From Streptomyces sp. NBC_00258 (GTDB taxonomy: Bacteria; Actinomycetota; Actinomycetes; Streptomycetales; Streptomycetaceae): 64,000 bases of DNA. Under the pieces are notes generated by a model, which was not told where the DNA came from, searched no databases, and was given only the letters and a program-made list of their open reading frames with translations. The stretch is from contig NZ_CP108081.1 of the NCBI RefSeq assembly GCF_036182465.1, forward strand, positions 558,001-622,000, written 5' to 3'. The position numbers and the translations under genes were made by a program. Of this stretch, positions 18,588 to 27,798 are shown piece by piece (the first letter of the stretch is position 1; each line of letters opens with the position of its first letter).

Positions 18588-19743
18588 CTGATCTCTTCGG
18601 GGTGTTGTCGGCTGGTGGGTGAGGGTGAGTCCGGTTCAGGCAAGGCAGCCGTCGATGAGGTGAGGTCGGTGCTGGATGTATCGCAGGCCCCGGCGGAGGG
18701 TGCGTTCGAGGTGGTCGTCGTCGGTGAAGGCGACATTGGCCAGCGGGCCGCGCCGTAACAGCGACCAGATGCCCTCGGCCGGGTTCAAGTCCGGTGCGTA
18801 GGAAGGCAGTTGCACGATGGTGAGCCAGTCGTGGGTGTCCGCGTACTCGCGCATCCCTGCGGCGAGATGGGTGTTGAGATTGTCCCAAACGAGGACGATG
18901 GGGGGCCTTGAGTTGGATGTGAGCACGCACGACCAGGTCACGGTAGTCGCTCCAGGCGAAGCTGTTGCGCCCCTTGCCCCGGTATTTGCGGTGCCGGCGC
19001 GGCCGGTAGATCAACCGGGACAGGTCGCCCGGCCGGTAGCAGCACATCGCGGCGATCGAGATGCGGCGCCAGGACCGGCCGCGCACCCGCACCACCGGCG
19101 TGTGACCCCGCCGACTCCAGGTGCGAGCGCGCGGCGGGGTCATCGCGAACCCGGCCTCGTCCTCGAAGACGACGTAAGCCCCCAGCGCCGCCGCAGTCAT
19201 TCCACCTGCGGCCACACGTCTTTCTTCCACAACCCGACGGCGTGCTCATCGCGTTCGACGGCCCGGCGGGCGGGAGACTGCCAGGACCAGCCGTGCCGGT
19301 GCAGCAGCCGCCACACCGCCGCCATTGAGCAGTCGACCTGGAACTTCCAGGCAATCACCGCTCTGATCCGCGCCACGGTCCACCGCTGGTCCTCCCAGCC
19401 GTGCTCGGCCGGCCCGAGCGCCAACTCCTTCTCCAGCTCGGCGAACTGGCCATCGGAGAGCTTGGGAAGTTTCGGCGGCCCCGTGGAGGCCAGGGCATCC
19501 ATCCCGCCCTCCCGCCAGGCCCGCCGCCAGCGCTCCACCGACCGCTCACTGACCCGCAGATCCTTCGCGATCACCACGTTCTTCTCGCCGCGGGCGAACC
19601 GCTCACCAGCCTCGTACCGGATCTGTTCGCGAAACCGCCGCCGCTCCGCGGTCAGTCCGCCGCCCTGCGCGTATCGCATACCACCGGCGTACCGCAGGGA
19701 TCACAACGCGTCACCACCCCCGACAACAATCCGAGGAGATCAG
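18588..19743 (-). mobile_element. IS630-family element B
   Basis: 1,156 bp with ends CTGATCTCTTCGG and CCGAGGAGATCAG as inverted repeats. TA lies immediately outside both ends (18586-18587 and 19744-19745), the standard target duplication for this family. It interrupts the IS256 transposase. It is unrelated in detail to IS630 copy A. Confidence 0.9.
18636..19679 (-). pseudogene. IS630-family transposase in three frames
   Basis: First frame (19679-19197): HTH domains, EKNVVIAKDLRVSERSVERWRRAW and WTVARIRAVIAWKF, ending KKDVWPQVE. Second frame: AYVVFEDEAGFAMTPPRARTW (first Asp region) and LSRLIYRPRRHRKYRGKG, joined to the first by an ATG overlapping the TGA (coupling or -1 shift). Third frame: PIVLVWDNLNTHLAAG (second Asp) and YAPDLNPAEGIWS (Glu). 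A run of six C residues near 18902 with one base too many separates the second and third frames. The first junction may be natural for the family; the second is a lesion. Confidence 0.85.
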
Positions 19744-20474
19744 TAAGTGTGGGCTGACGGGGTGCATCCGAAGGTCCGGCTCGGGCAGGCTCATTCCTGC
19801 GTCCTGGTCCTGCTCGGGGTCCGCCTTGACGGCACGAAGGAGCTGATCGCCCTGGCCGAGGACCTGCGCGAGTCCACCGAGTCCTGGGCCGACCTGCTGC
19901 GCGACTGTCGCCGCCGGGGCATGCGCGATCCGGAGCTGGTCGTCGGCGATGGAGCGATGGGCTTGTGGAAGGCCCTGGCCGAGGTCTTCCCGGCAGCCCG
20001 GCACCAAAGGTGCTGGGTCCACAAGGCCTGCAGTGTCACGAACTGCCTGCCGAAGTCCGCGCAGCCCGGCGCGACGAAGGCGATGCAGGAGATCTGCAAC
20101 GCCGAGGATCGCGCGCACGCCGAGAAGGCGATCGAGGCGTTCGCGAAGACCTACGGTGCCAAGTGGCCCAAAGCCGTCGCGAAGATCACCGACGACGCCG
20201 AGGAACTGCTGGCGTTCTACGACTTCCCGGCCGAGCACTGGATCCACCTGCGGACCACGAACCCCATCGAGTCAACGTTCTCCACGGTCAGGCTGCGGAC
20301 CAAGGCCACCCGTGGGGCCGGCAGTCCAGCCGCCGCTCTGGCGATGGTGTTCAAGCTCGTCGAATCCGCCCAGACCCGCTGGCGCGCGATCACCGGCGCC
20401 CATCTGGTCCCTCTGGGCCGCACCGGCGCCCGGTTCGAGAACGGCATCCTGGTCGAGCGACAGGAGCAGGTCGC

Positions 20475-20828
20475 GTGAACACGGCGAAAGACTACGGAGG
20501 CTGCCAGATCTACCTGCGAGGCGGCAACCGCGAGTCCGTGACCGCGCTCGTCGCAGCAACTCTCGGAGCCTCCGCCGACGATCACTACACGATCCGAACA
20601 GGCCGGATGGTCTTCGAGATCCGGCCCAACCCGGACGACGGGCTGGCCGAAGACTTCATCGGATGGCCGTTCACGATCGAGCCGGAAACCGACAACCCCG
20701 ACCCCGTCCTCGTCGAAGCAGTGTCACGCGTACTCAAAGCAGTCTGGAACCGCGGCCTCGACGCCGTTGCCGCCTGCGACTTCGAGGACGAGCTCCCGGA
20801 CCTCGGCGGACTCCCACGCTACCGCTGA
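20475..20828 (+). CDS. IS256-associated small protein of unknown function (117 aa)
   Basis: GTG 20475 overlaps the TGA of the IS256 transposase by 4 bases, so the gene is read as its translational partner and lies inside the element before the putative right end. Visible: MNTAKDYGGCQIYLRGGN, TALVAATLGASADDHY, FIGWPFTIEPETDNPDP and CDFEDELPDLGGLPRYR. The layout suggests a small alpha/beta domain. I recall similar proteins beside Streptomyces IS256 transposases, but no function is known. It could be a regulatory or passenger gene. Confidence 0.65.
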   Translation: MNTAKDYGGCQIYLRGGNRESVTALVAATLGASADDHYTIRTGRMVFEIRPNPDDGLAEDFIGWPFTIEPETDNPDPVLVEAVSRVLKAVWNRGLDAVAACDFEDELPDLGGLPRYR

Positions 20829-20990
20829 ACCACGCCGGATCCACAGGTCTTGACTATTCCTCCAAGGAGACGCGCCTGCCGGTCATTGGGGATGGCAGCC
20901 TGCGGCCACCCGGCTTCAACAGCATGGGGCCCGACCAGGTCTACACCGCTGTGCACGGCCCGCCAGAGTGGTGACCGTACACAGCGACCG

Positions 20991-21266
20991 TCACAGCCCG
21001 TCCTGGGTGAGGGAAGGCGGTGTCGGATACCGGCCCGGTTCGGGCCCTGCAGCTTCGGCCGGGGAGCTCTGCCAGGCCTGGATCAGGCGGCACAGACGGC
21101 GGGCCGGCGTCTCGCTGGGGACGAAGAGCACTGCCGCCACCAGAGCGAGGCCGCTTACGGCGAGCGCTCCGGCCGCCCAGGCGGTCAGCTCTCCGTGCAC
21201 CAGGGCCATCGTGAATGCGGCCAGTGCCCCGAGAGCAGCCCCCAGCCGCGCTGCGCCGCTCGTCAT
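20991..21266 (-). CDS. Small two-helix membrane protein
   Basis: The start ATG at 21266 overlaps the TGA of the upstream HD-hydrolase gene (ATGA), making this the last gene of a three-gene operon. The 91-residue product has two hydrophobic helices (LGAALGALAAFTMALVHG and AWAAGALAVSGLALVAAVLFV) and a short polar C-terminal tail. No domain is recognised. It might anchor or sense for the HD-hydrolase product, since the two are translationally coupled; this is inference. Confidence 0.7.
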   Translation of the reverse strand: MTSGAARLGAALGALAAFTMALVHGELTAWAAGALAVSGLALVAAVLFVPSETPARRLCRLIQAWQSSPAEAAGPEPGRYPTPPSLTQDGL

Positions 21267-22096
21267 CGCTGCTCCCTGCACGGGGGGCGGCGCAGCGTCA
21301 TGGAGAGTCGGGGCGCGCCGAGCAGGACGCGGAGTGTGAAGCGGGTGCGGGCGTAGCGGGAGACGTGGTCAGCCAGGTCTGCGCTCCATTCCTCTTGCCA
21401 GCGCGCTCGTTGCCGTGACGGCAGCAGCAGCGTGACGGTGGCCAGGAGCCGGCCGGTGACGGCGTGGGAGGACAGTGCGGGCTGCAGAACCGCTGAAGCG
21501 AGGTCCTGCAGTTCACGGCCGACACTCTCCAGCCCCGCCGCAGAAGCCACGGGCGCAAAAACGTCGAGGGTTTCACGGGCCTTGAGGAGCTGCCGACTCT
21601 GGGCTACGAAGGCGATGGTGCGCATGTTGTGGAGTCGGTCGGCGAGCCGGATGGCCAGCACGGCCCTCTCTCGTGACAGGTCGCCGGCATCGGTCGGGGG
21701 TACCGTCCCGTGACTGGCTTGCGGGTACGCGGAGACCACGGCAGTGCGCACCGCTGCGATCAAGTCGGCGACGTCGTTGCCGAATTGGTCGGCAGTCCGC
21801 TGCGGCGGACAGGCCGTGTCGTCCACGTCGTGGAGCAGTGCCGCGCAGACCACAGGCGGCGGCATGCGGGGATCGGCGACGATGGCGGCGACGGCGAGGC
21901 AGTGGGTGATGAACGGGTCCCCGCTACGGCGCATCTGGCCTTCATGCCAGAAGGCGGCTTCGCCGTAGGCGTGTTCCACCAGGGCAGTATCAGCGTCGGG
22001 GCGATGCGCGCGGACGACGGCGAGCAGGCCGTCGAGAGACGGTGCCACGCCTGTCCTCACGGCGGGGCGCAGCCCTAACCGGTGGCGGGCCTTCAT
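21263..22096 (-). CDS. RelA/SpoT-type HD-domain hydrolase, stand-alone (277 aa)
   Basis: The N-terminal 190 residues match the (p)ppGpp-hydrolase domain of RelA/SpoT proteins: HEGQMRRSGDPFITHCLAVAAI, LLHDVDDT, IRLADRLHNMRTI and LKARETLDVFAPVASAAGLESVGRELQDL. There is no synthetase or TGS domain, so it resembles a small alarmone hydrolase. LLHDVDDT is one residue shorter than the usual HDxxED, which could affect metal binding. A C-terminal segment, RARWQEEWSADLADHVSRYARTRF then LLGAPRLSMTLRRP, is amphipathic and found in some Streptomyces membrane-linked proteins. It is coupled by ATGA overlaps to a PadR regulator upstream and a membrane protein downstream. Substrate is inferred, not shown. 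Confidence 0.75.
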   Translation of the reverse strand: MKARHRLGLRPAVRTGVAPSLDGLLAVVRAHRPDADTALVEHAYGEAAFWHEGQMRRSGDPFITHCLAVAAIVADPRMPPPVVCAALLHDVDDTACPPQRTADQFGNDVADLIAAVRTAVVSAYPQASHGTVPPTDAGDLSRERAVLAIRLADRLHNMRTIAFVAQSRQLLKARETLDVFAPVASAAGLESVGRELQDLASAVLQPALSSHAVTGRLLATVTLLLPSRQRARWQEEWSADLADHVSRYARTRFTLRVLLGAPRLSMTLRRPPCREQR

Positions 22097-22440
22097 GACG
22101 GGCCTCCCTCAGATGCCGGGCGGACGGCCGCCCAGCCGGGCAGGGGTTGTTTCCGGGACCGGTAGGCGCGGGCCAGGGCGTCGCGGGCCTGCACGGTGCC
22201 GTCCTGGGTGATCCGGTAGAAGCGGCGGCGCGGCCGGCCGGCCGTCTCATGGACGGCCGGATCCTCCCAGATGCTGTCCACCCAACCGAACTGCTCCAGC
22301 CGGGCCAGGATCGGATAGATCGTGCCTGATGGCAGTCCCGCCAGCTCGCACAGCTCCAGGCCGTACCGCTGCTTGGCGGGGTCCTCCAGCAAAGCCCGCA
22401 GGACCAGTTGAGTCTGCAGGGTCATACGCAGCATACCCAT
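22093..22440 (-). CDS. PadR-family transcriptional regulator (115 aa)
   Basis: Winged-helix regulator of the short PadR type: LQTQLVLRALLEDPAKQRYGLELCELAGLPSGTIYPILARLEQFGWVDSIWE, then the wing GRPRRRFYRITQDG and a short dimerisation helix. PadR proteins in this position (first gene, coupled to membrane-linked proteins) usually repress their own operon. The stop overlaps the start of the HD-hydrolase gene. A perfect 12-bp palindrome lies 18-29 bases upstream of the start, a natural operator. ATG 22440 is used; in-frame ATGs at 22434 and 22425 are alternatives. Confidence 0.9.
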   Translation of the reverse strand: MGMLRMTLQTQLVLRALLEDPAKQRYGLELCELAGLPSGTIYPILARLEQFGWVDSIWEDPAVHETAGRPRRRFYRITQDGTVQARDALARAYRSRKQPLPGWAAVRPASEGGPS

Positions 22441-22457
22441 ACTCGTACTCTACATAG

Positions 22458-22469
22458 CCTATATATAGG
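22458..22469. promoter_or_regulatory. Candidate PadR operator
   Basis: CCTATATATAGG, a perfect 12-bp palindrome, stands out in GC-rich DNA directly upstream of the PadR gene. PadR family operators are often AT-rich palindromes overlapping the promoter. TATGTAGAGT downstream on the minus strand could be the -10 region. Autoregulation is inferred. Confidence 0.6.
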
Positions 22470-22865
22470 GTGCTTAGGGATAGTGACGGCGCGTGAGGCC
22501 CCGTCGGGGAGAGGCAGCCCCTCCCCCGCCCCAGGGGAGTGACGAGCACCACACGGCAGACGCGTCACGATCAACAAGCCGCAGCGCACTCCTACATGAC
22601 GGTCCGTCGGCAAGCCCGTCGACCACACGTCACCGCCAGGAAAAGGGGCAACGCTTCATGGATCTCACTGTGCTGGCCACGCGAGCAGCGGGGCTTGCCC
22701 TCCCTGGTGGGGCGCTGGGCTCGAAGGCGCGGATGCGGGTGAGGGTGCGGTGCTTCCGTATCCGTGGCAGGGCCGCCGGACCATGGGTACCGGCCGCGGG
22801 CGCCGATAGCGCCCCGCATGATGGGCCGACGGGGCAGTGGTGGTCCGTCCTTCCGATGGACCGTG
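22470..22865. other. No convincing gene
   Basis: About 400 bases upstream of the PadR promoter. Several open frames exist but none has a recognisable domain, good start or ribosome site. It probably holds the upstream edge of the PadR operon and old debris. Confidence 0.5.
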
Positions 22866-23007
22866 CCGCATCGTCGAACTGACCACCGACCGGCTCCACC
22901 GCATCGTCGTCAGCGACCTGTTCGGCATCCACCCCAACACCGCACACGCCTGGCCCAGTACGCGCAGGACAGCTGGGCGGACTACCTCGCAGCCTGCCAG
23001 GACTAGG
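22866..23007 (+). pseudogene. Integrase C-terminal fragment
   Basis: The frame reads LTTDRLHRIVVSDLFGIHPNTAHAW and then, after one missing base, AQYAQDSWADYLAACQD before a TAG. HTH-like blocks of this type (DLFGIHPNTAHAW) end many Streptomyces site-specific integrases. Only about 45 residues remain and the frame is broken at GCCTGGCCCAG (about 22954). Confidence 0.5.
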
Positions 23008-23856
23008 ACTTCCGCCCGTCGCCAGACGAATTATGCAAGCCGGGAAACAGAGGGGGCAGGAAGTGAGGCAGAAGCGAATCGTCTCCCAAACCGCGGAACC
23101 GCGGTCCGGCAAGAAGGGGGATGCCTGCCGGACCTCTACACGTTCTGGGTTGCAGACCGCTTCCGCCTCACACGGAGTTAGAGATCAACTCCGTTATGGT
23201 CAAGCATCTTCACCAGTACGGTCCAGAGAGCTTTCACTCCCAAGGCGACCGCAACCCGCGAAGCTGCCTTACGTAACCAACCAGATCTCACCTGGCCAGA
23301 CTCCGTGGCGACCATTCCTGCACCTCATCTCATTGGGCCGGAACCTACGCGGACGACGTAGGCTCCCCCTAGAGCTGGGCCCACGTCATTCCACGCGTCC
23401 ATAGGTCCCGGCCCTGCCTTGAGATGAGGCCGTTGCATCATACCCGCGCTTGCATGATCGGATCGATGCTGGGCCAAACACACCAACGACAACAGCTGGT
23501 GGACTACTTCGCGCTTGCGAGGACGCTGAATAGCGCATGGTCGGAACACTGCCTCTTCACCAGTGTGCTCCGCGCCTACGAGATCGGTGTGATCCACGAG
23601 CACCTCGTTGAGGTGCGCCGGCTCATCACCGGCACCGTCGCCCCGCACGCCGCCCTGCACCCGGCCGACAAGTGGGATCGCCTACGTCATCACCCAGCTC
23701 GCCGCCGTCGAGTCCACCCTCGACCTGCTGGCCGCCGCCTGAACATCCTCGTGATCGAAGTGAAGGTGAAACCGTGCGTCGCCGCACCTACCCCTCCGAC
23801 ACAGCTGTGGCGGAGGGTGATCGATACGGGCCTTGACCCCTGATCCTGAACACGGG
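23008..23856. other. Degenerate DNA without a secure gene
   Basis: An open frame at 23424-23843 (+) is the best candidate (MIGSMLGQTHQRQQLVDYFA, WSEHCLFTSVLRAYEIGVIHEHLVEVRRL), but it has no recognisable domain. Its last third appears frame-shifted: another frame there reads GIAYVITQLAAVESTLDLL and stops. Near 23774 a GTG is followed by RRRTYPSDT, like the first residues of an IS5-type transposase, and then breaks off. The stretch looks like a graveyard of small fragments. Confidence 0.4.
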
Positions 23857-24015
23857 CTATGCGGCTTCGGCCTGCGTAGTTGATGTTGTTTGGAGTGCCC
23901 GTTCATAGGCGATCGGGCTGCGGTGGCCGAGGCGGGAGTGGCGTCGGACTGTGTTGTAGCGATGCAGCCAGCGGAAGAGGTCCAGGTGAGCCTCGCACTC
24001 GGCGTTCCTTCGTGA
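23857..24015 (-). pseudogene. IS3-family OrfB, C-terminal fragment
   Basis: The minus strand reads NAECEAHLDLFRWLHRYNTVRRHSRLGHRSPIAYE and ends shortly after at a TGA. FRW...YN..R.HS.LG..SP..YE is the standard end of IS3-family integrase-type transposases. The rest of the gene is absent. The upstream part of an IS3 element occurs 21 kb away at 44844, but a common origin cannot be shown. Confidence 0.75.
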
Positions 24016-24334
24016 AACCGCGAAATGCTTTATACCTTCAGCTAGTTGGTCCGCCCTACCAGCCAGCCCGCGGCCGCATCTGTCGCCTGCCTCTGGCTGC
24101 CCCACATATCAGCCGGATGACGGACTCAACGCTTGGCAAGCGGTCCTGTCTGCGCTGGAAGCGCGTCGAGATGATCAGCACCGAGCTGTTTCCCACAGTG
24201 GCGCAAGTCTGGTGCGGATCAGGCATTTTCCTTCCTATTGGGGTCCAACTTTGGTTGTTGCGCTTCAATATGGGTGAGACCGTCCGTGTTCGGCATTTGA
24301 CGTGTACGTGGGACGGCGTGCCGTTCCGTCCGTG
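24016..24334. other. Upstream region of the STAND gene, nothing recognised
   Basis: This stretch is more AT-rich than its neighbours, with ATTTTCCTTCCTATTGG and similar runs. It may hold the promoter of the STAND NTPase gene. No repeats or RNA genes were seen. Confidence 0.4.
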
Positions 24335-26568
24335 ATGGTGGAGGGCAGGGTGTGGCGGTCGCTTCGCCTGTGGGTGATCCTGCTCGGCGTATCGGCGGGT
24401 GGGGCGGGCGCAGCACTGGCAACCTCAGCCTGGCTGCCTGCAGGCTGGACGGCTGCCGTGGCTGCTGTTGCCGCTGCGGTAACCGGTGTCTTCGCCGATG
24501 AGACGCGGACCGCTCTCTCGGCGCACCGTCAGCAACGTCACGCCGCTGCGGCCCGCGGGAGAGAGCTGGCCGCTCGAACGCTGCGTGTGCGGGATGCGGT
24601 GGATCCGATCAGCTTGGGGGTCCATCCTGCGGCGTTGCGTCGTAGTGCCCGTCAGGGTGCCAACCGAGTGCCTGCGTTCGTCAAGCGAGACCGCTTCGAC
24701 GACGTCGTGCGGCGGATCCGGCAGAGGGGCTTTGTCCTGATCGTGGGTGACTCGACGGCCGGCAAGTCCCGGCTGGCCTACGAGGCCATGCGCATGGCTG
24801 TTCCCGAATTCGCCCTGTTGCAGGCACGGCCGTCGGACGACCTGCAGACGCTGTCTTCCACTATCGGCGGGACCCGGCGTTGTGTGGTGTGGTTCGACGA
24901 ATTCGACCAGTTTCTGCGAGCCGGAGGCATCACTCTGGAGATGGTCAAAGCGATGCTCGCTGGTCCGGAACGGCAAGTGGTGCTACTGGCGTCGATGCGC
25001 AGCAAGGAGTACGACAGGTACAGCGCGCGGCAGCGTGACGTCACCGACGCAGCAACCTGGCGGGCCGGCCGTGAGGTGCTGCTCCATGCCGGAGAACCGG
25101 TGGAACTGGATCGTCTGTGGTCACCGCAGGAGGTCGGGCGGGCCCGGGAAGCGGATCGGGATCCGCGGCTGAAGGCGGCGACTCAGGCACCCGATCGATT
25201 CGGGATCGCCGAGGTGCTTGCGGCAGGTCCGGAACTGCTCAACGACTGGACGCACGCCTGGCACACGGGTGAGCATCCGCGCGGTGCCGCATTGGTCGCC
25301 GCCGCCGTCGACTGTCGGCGTATGGGCTTGCACCGGGCCGTGGACGCATCGCTACTGGTGCCGTTGCATGAGATCTACCTGTCCGCTCGCGGCGGAGCCG
25401 TGCTGCGTCCGGAGCCCCTGGAGGACGCGCTGGCGTGGGCCACCGCGCCGGTGCAGGGGGCAAGTAGCCTTCTGCTGCCTGACCAGGGCCGCTATCTGGC
25501 GTTCGACTACTTGATCGACCTTCCCGGACTGTCGGCCATACCCGAAAACAGCTGGGAGGTACTCCTTGCTGCCATAGAGCCGGAAGAGGCCTTCGACGTC
25601 GGCTGGGCCGCTGTAGACCTGATGCGGCCGTCCATCGCGCTGGAAGCTTTCGACACAGCCCGCCGGCATGGGGTCCCCGATGCCGACTATGCGCACGCCA
25701 TCGCCCGGGGCAATGCAGGACAGCCGCTGGCAGCCGTACGCCTGCTGCGCCAGTTGCACCAGGAGCGTGATGCGCTGCTGGGCCCGGATCACCCCGACAC
25801 CCTCTCTGCACGCCATGACATAGCCCGGTACCTCGCTGAGGCAGGCCGGCGCTCGGAAGCCGTCGTTCTCCTCGATCGTCTCGCCTCGGACCGACAGCGC
25901 GTCCTGGGCCCCCGCCATACGGCAACTTTGGTGACCCGTAGCAGCAGAGCCAGGTTTCTGCGCGACAGTGGAGACGCCCCCGCAGGCACTACACCTGTTT
26001 CGGGAACTGCTCCCACCATGACGGCAGCCCTGGGACCGGCTCACGTGGACGTCCTGCTGGCACGTCAGGAACTGGGCCGAACTCTCAGCCACATCGGTCG
26101 GACCTCCGACGCCCTCACCTGCATCACCGAGCTATTCGAGGACCAGGAGCGCATTCTGGGCGCAGCGCATCCGCACACGCTCAGCACCCACTTCGAACTG
26201 GCACTTTTTTGGTCGCCCGTTCCGGTGACCTCCACCAGGCCATCCGAACGCTGCAGGCTGTCCTGGGCGACCAGGAGCGTGTTCTCGGTCTGCATTCACG
26301 CACTCTGAGCACCCGCCATCAACTCGGCAGGCTCCTTGCGCAGACCGGTGAGCCGGAAAGGGCCCTGGAAGTCCTGTCAGAGGTACTCCGTGATCAAGAG
26401 CACTTCCACGGCGCCTCCCACCCTCGCACTCTGGCAACCCGATATGACCAACTCCTGGTCGCACGCCCCACGCAGGGCGCACAGACGGCTGCAAGTGCGC
26501 AATTGCTTCAGTGCGGGCTTGACCGTCCGGGCGATTGGTCAGCGTTTGACGCGGTTGCGGACGGCTAG
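24335..26568 (+). pseudogene. Membrane-anchored STAND NTPase with TPR repeats, frameshifted
   Basis: Signal-transduction ATPase of the STAND type. Two N-terminal hydrophobic helices (LWVILLGVSAGGAGAALATS; WTAAVAAVAAAVTGVFA) anchor it. The P-loop is VGDSTAGKS (about residue 136) and Walker B is CVVWFDEFDQFL (about 184), the WFDEFD form seen in STAND proteins. C-terminal tetratricopeptide repeats of the Nephrocystin/kinesin-light-chain type (LGPDHPDTLSARHDIARYL; LGAAHPHTLSTHFELALF) begin near residue 465. At a run of six T (26205-26210) the frame shifts and the repeats continue as DLHQAIRTLQAVLGDQERVLGLHS to 26568. ATG 24335 is preferred to GTG 24332. Regulators of this kind often act in stress or antiphage signalling; the role here is unknown. 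Confidence 0.75.
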
Positions 26569-27255
26569 GACTGCCAAGCCTAGAAGGACGGGCTCGGTCA
26601 ACCGAGAGGTCATTTCGATGTAGGTGCCAGCAGTGGTCAGATCCTGGCCGGAGGAGCGAAACACCACCGAGTTGAGCGTGACGTTCAGGGCTTTTTCGAA
26701 GCGCTCGCCGGTGAATCGATGGCCGGTGGGGTTCTGCGGATTATCCTTGTCGATCTCGAAGGTGACCTTGCCTCCGCCTGCGGGGACGGTGCCGGTCACT
26801 TCCTGCTTCGGAGCCTCCTGCGGGAGCCCCAAGCCCATCAGCAGCACGATGGTGACGAGCATGGCGGCGCCGAGCCACGCCAGCGCCCGGGAGGCGCGCA
26901 TGCCGTAGCCAGACAGCGCCCAGTAAGCGGTCGGCAGGCTTCGCTCGCTTCGGGGGATGTCGTCAGCGTGACGGCGCATCTGCATCTCCCCGTAGTAGAA
27001 GTCGGCGGCCCCGGGCTCGTGCTTGACATCCTCGAGCGCTTTGCGGAGCGCGCGGTACACCGGCGCTAGTTGCAACGGCCCGACGTGCCCGGCGCCGAAG
27101 ACTGCCACGTTCCAGCCCCGGGCCGGCGCTGGCTGACTCGCCCGCCAGTGGTGTTCTTCGGCGAGGGTGCGGCGCTGGGTGAACCGTATGGGGCGCCAGC
27201 CCTCCCAATGCACTTTGGGCGGGACCGTATCGAAAGTGCAGGCACCCTGTGCTGG
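26539..27255 (-). pseudogene. Pentapeptide-type membrane protein, C-terminal part
   Basis: From right to left: GACTFDTVPPKVHWEGW, RRTLAEEHHWRASQ, LAPVYRALRKALEDVKHEPGAADFYYGEMQMRRH, a transmembrane helix (ALAWLGAAMLVTIVLLMGLGLP), an exposed domain (VTFEIDKDNPQNPTGHRF, LNVTLNSVVFRSSG) and a final hydrophobic segment (EPVLLGLAVLAVRNRVKR). This is the recognisable C-terminal half of a Streptomyces pentapeptide-repeat membrane protein. The pentapeptide half is replaced at about 27255 by serine-recombinase sequence in another frame. It overlaps the end of the convergent STAND gene by 30 bases. Confidence 0.65.
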
Positions 27256-27289
27256 GCCGGGACGGCTGGGCGGACCGGGTCGCCATCGA

Positions 27290-27746
27290 GAGGCTGGCAG
27301 CGGGCGAGGAGCTGGCGGTGTACGGAGGGGGTGGCGCCCACGCGCAGGGTGTAGCCCTGGCTGCGCCGTACGGTCACGCCGTGGTCGAGGGCGGCCCGCT
27401 CGGTGGGCTCCAGCTCGGCCGCTCGGAGGAAGTCGGCGACCTTGCCTGGCATGTCTACGGCGACGGGCAGCTCCGGGATCGGGACGTCCTCGTGGTCGAT
27501 AGTGGTGTGTACGGGCAGGAGGTCAGCGACGGCCGTGCGGATGGTGCCGCGGCTGACCTCGTGGTTGCGGACGAGGGCGGCGATGGAGCGACCCTCCAGG
27601 TACGCGGCGCACACGGCGTCGGTCTTGTCGGCAGGGATGACGGGGCGGCGGCCACCCTTGTTGCCCTTGGCCGCGGCGGCTCGCAGCCCGTCGTAGGTCA
27701 GCTCGGGCTGGAGGTCGCGTTGCAACGCAGGAATCGCGCCCCCTGG
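27290..27746 (-). pseudogene. Serine recombinase, C-terminal fragment
   Basis: Reads LTYDGLRAAAAKGNKGGRRPVIPADK then AAYLEGRSIAALVRNHEVSRGTIRTAVADLL, the linker and Hin-type HTH that end resolvase/invertase proteins, followed by a C-terminal extension (ADFLRAAELEPTERAALDHGVTVRR). The catalytic domain with the nucleophilic Ser is missing. It lies just downstream of the orphan toxin module and may record how that module arrived. Confidence 0.65.
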
Positions 27747-27798
27747 CGGCAGTTGCCGCACCGCCAGTGGGAGTCAAGGGCCAGTCCAGCACGGCCTC

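Larger units (their letters stand above)
16857..20478 (+). pseudogene. IS256-family transposase, in two pieces
   Basis: Left piece: KISEVLPLLYLHGLSSGDFV, ALEQFLGG, LSAATVTRLTRQW, RELSDRDYAY. Right piece: VWADGVHPKVRL, VLLGVRLDGTKELIAL, DPELVVGDGAMGLWKAL (Asp), HQRCWVHKACSV, ending in TTNPIESTFSTVRLRTKATRGAGS (Glu region). Removing IS701+CTAC and IS630+TA leaves 924 nt, 308 codons in one frame, which confirms the nesting. At the rejoined site the codon is TAA rather than the expected Tyr codon, so a point change has added a stop. About 100 N-terminal residues are missing. Confidence 0.85.
16834..20855 (+). mobile_element. IS256-family element, left end lost, split by IS701 and IS630
   Basis: A transposase of the IS256 (mutator) type is broken into 16857-17048 and 19746-20478. 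The right end is estimated near 20855, where a GGATCCACAGGTCTTGACT stretch resembles IS256 termini. The left end is missing at the ISL3 junction. Two later insertions sit in the middle: IS630 came first, then IS701 entered at the IS630 left edge, because the IS701 duplication CTAC includes the IS630 TA and its first base. Confidence 0.8.

Noticed and set aside
23424..23843. 139-codon frame as a real gene
   Set aside because: No domain, mixed codon bias and a better frame in its last third; listed only as degenerate DNA.
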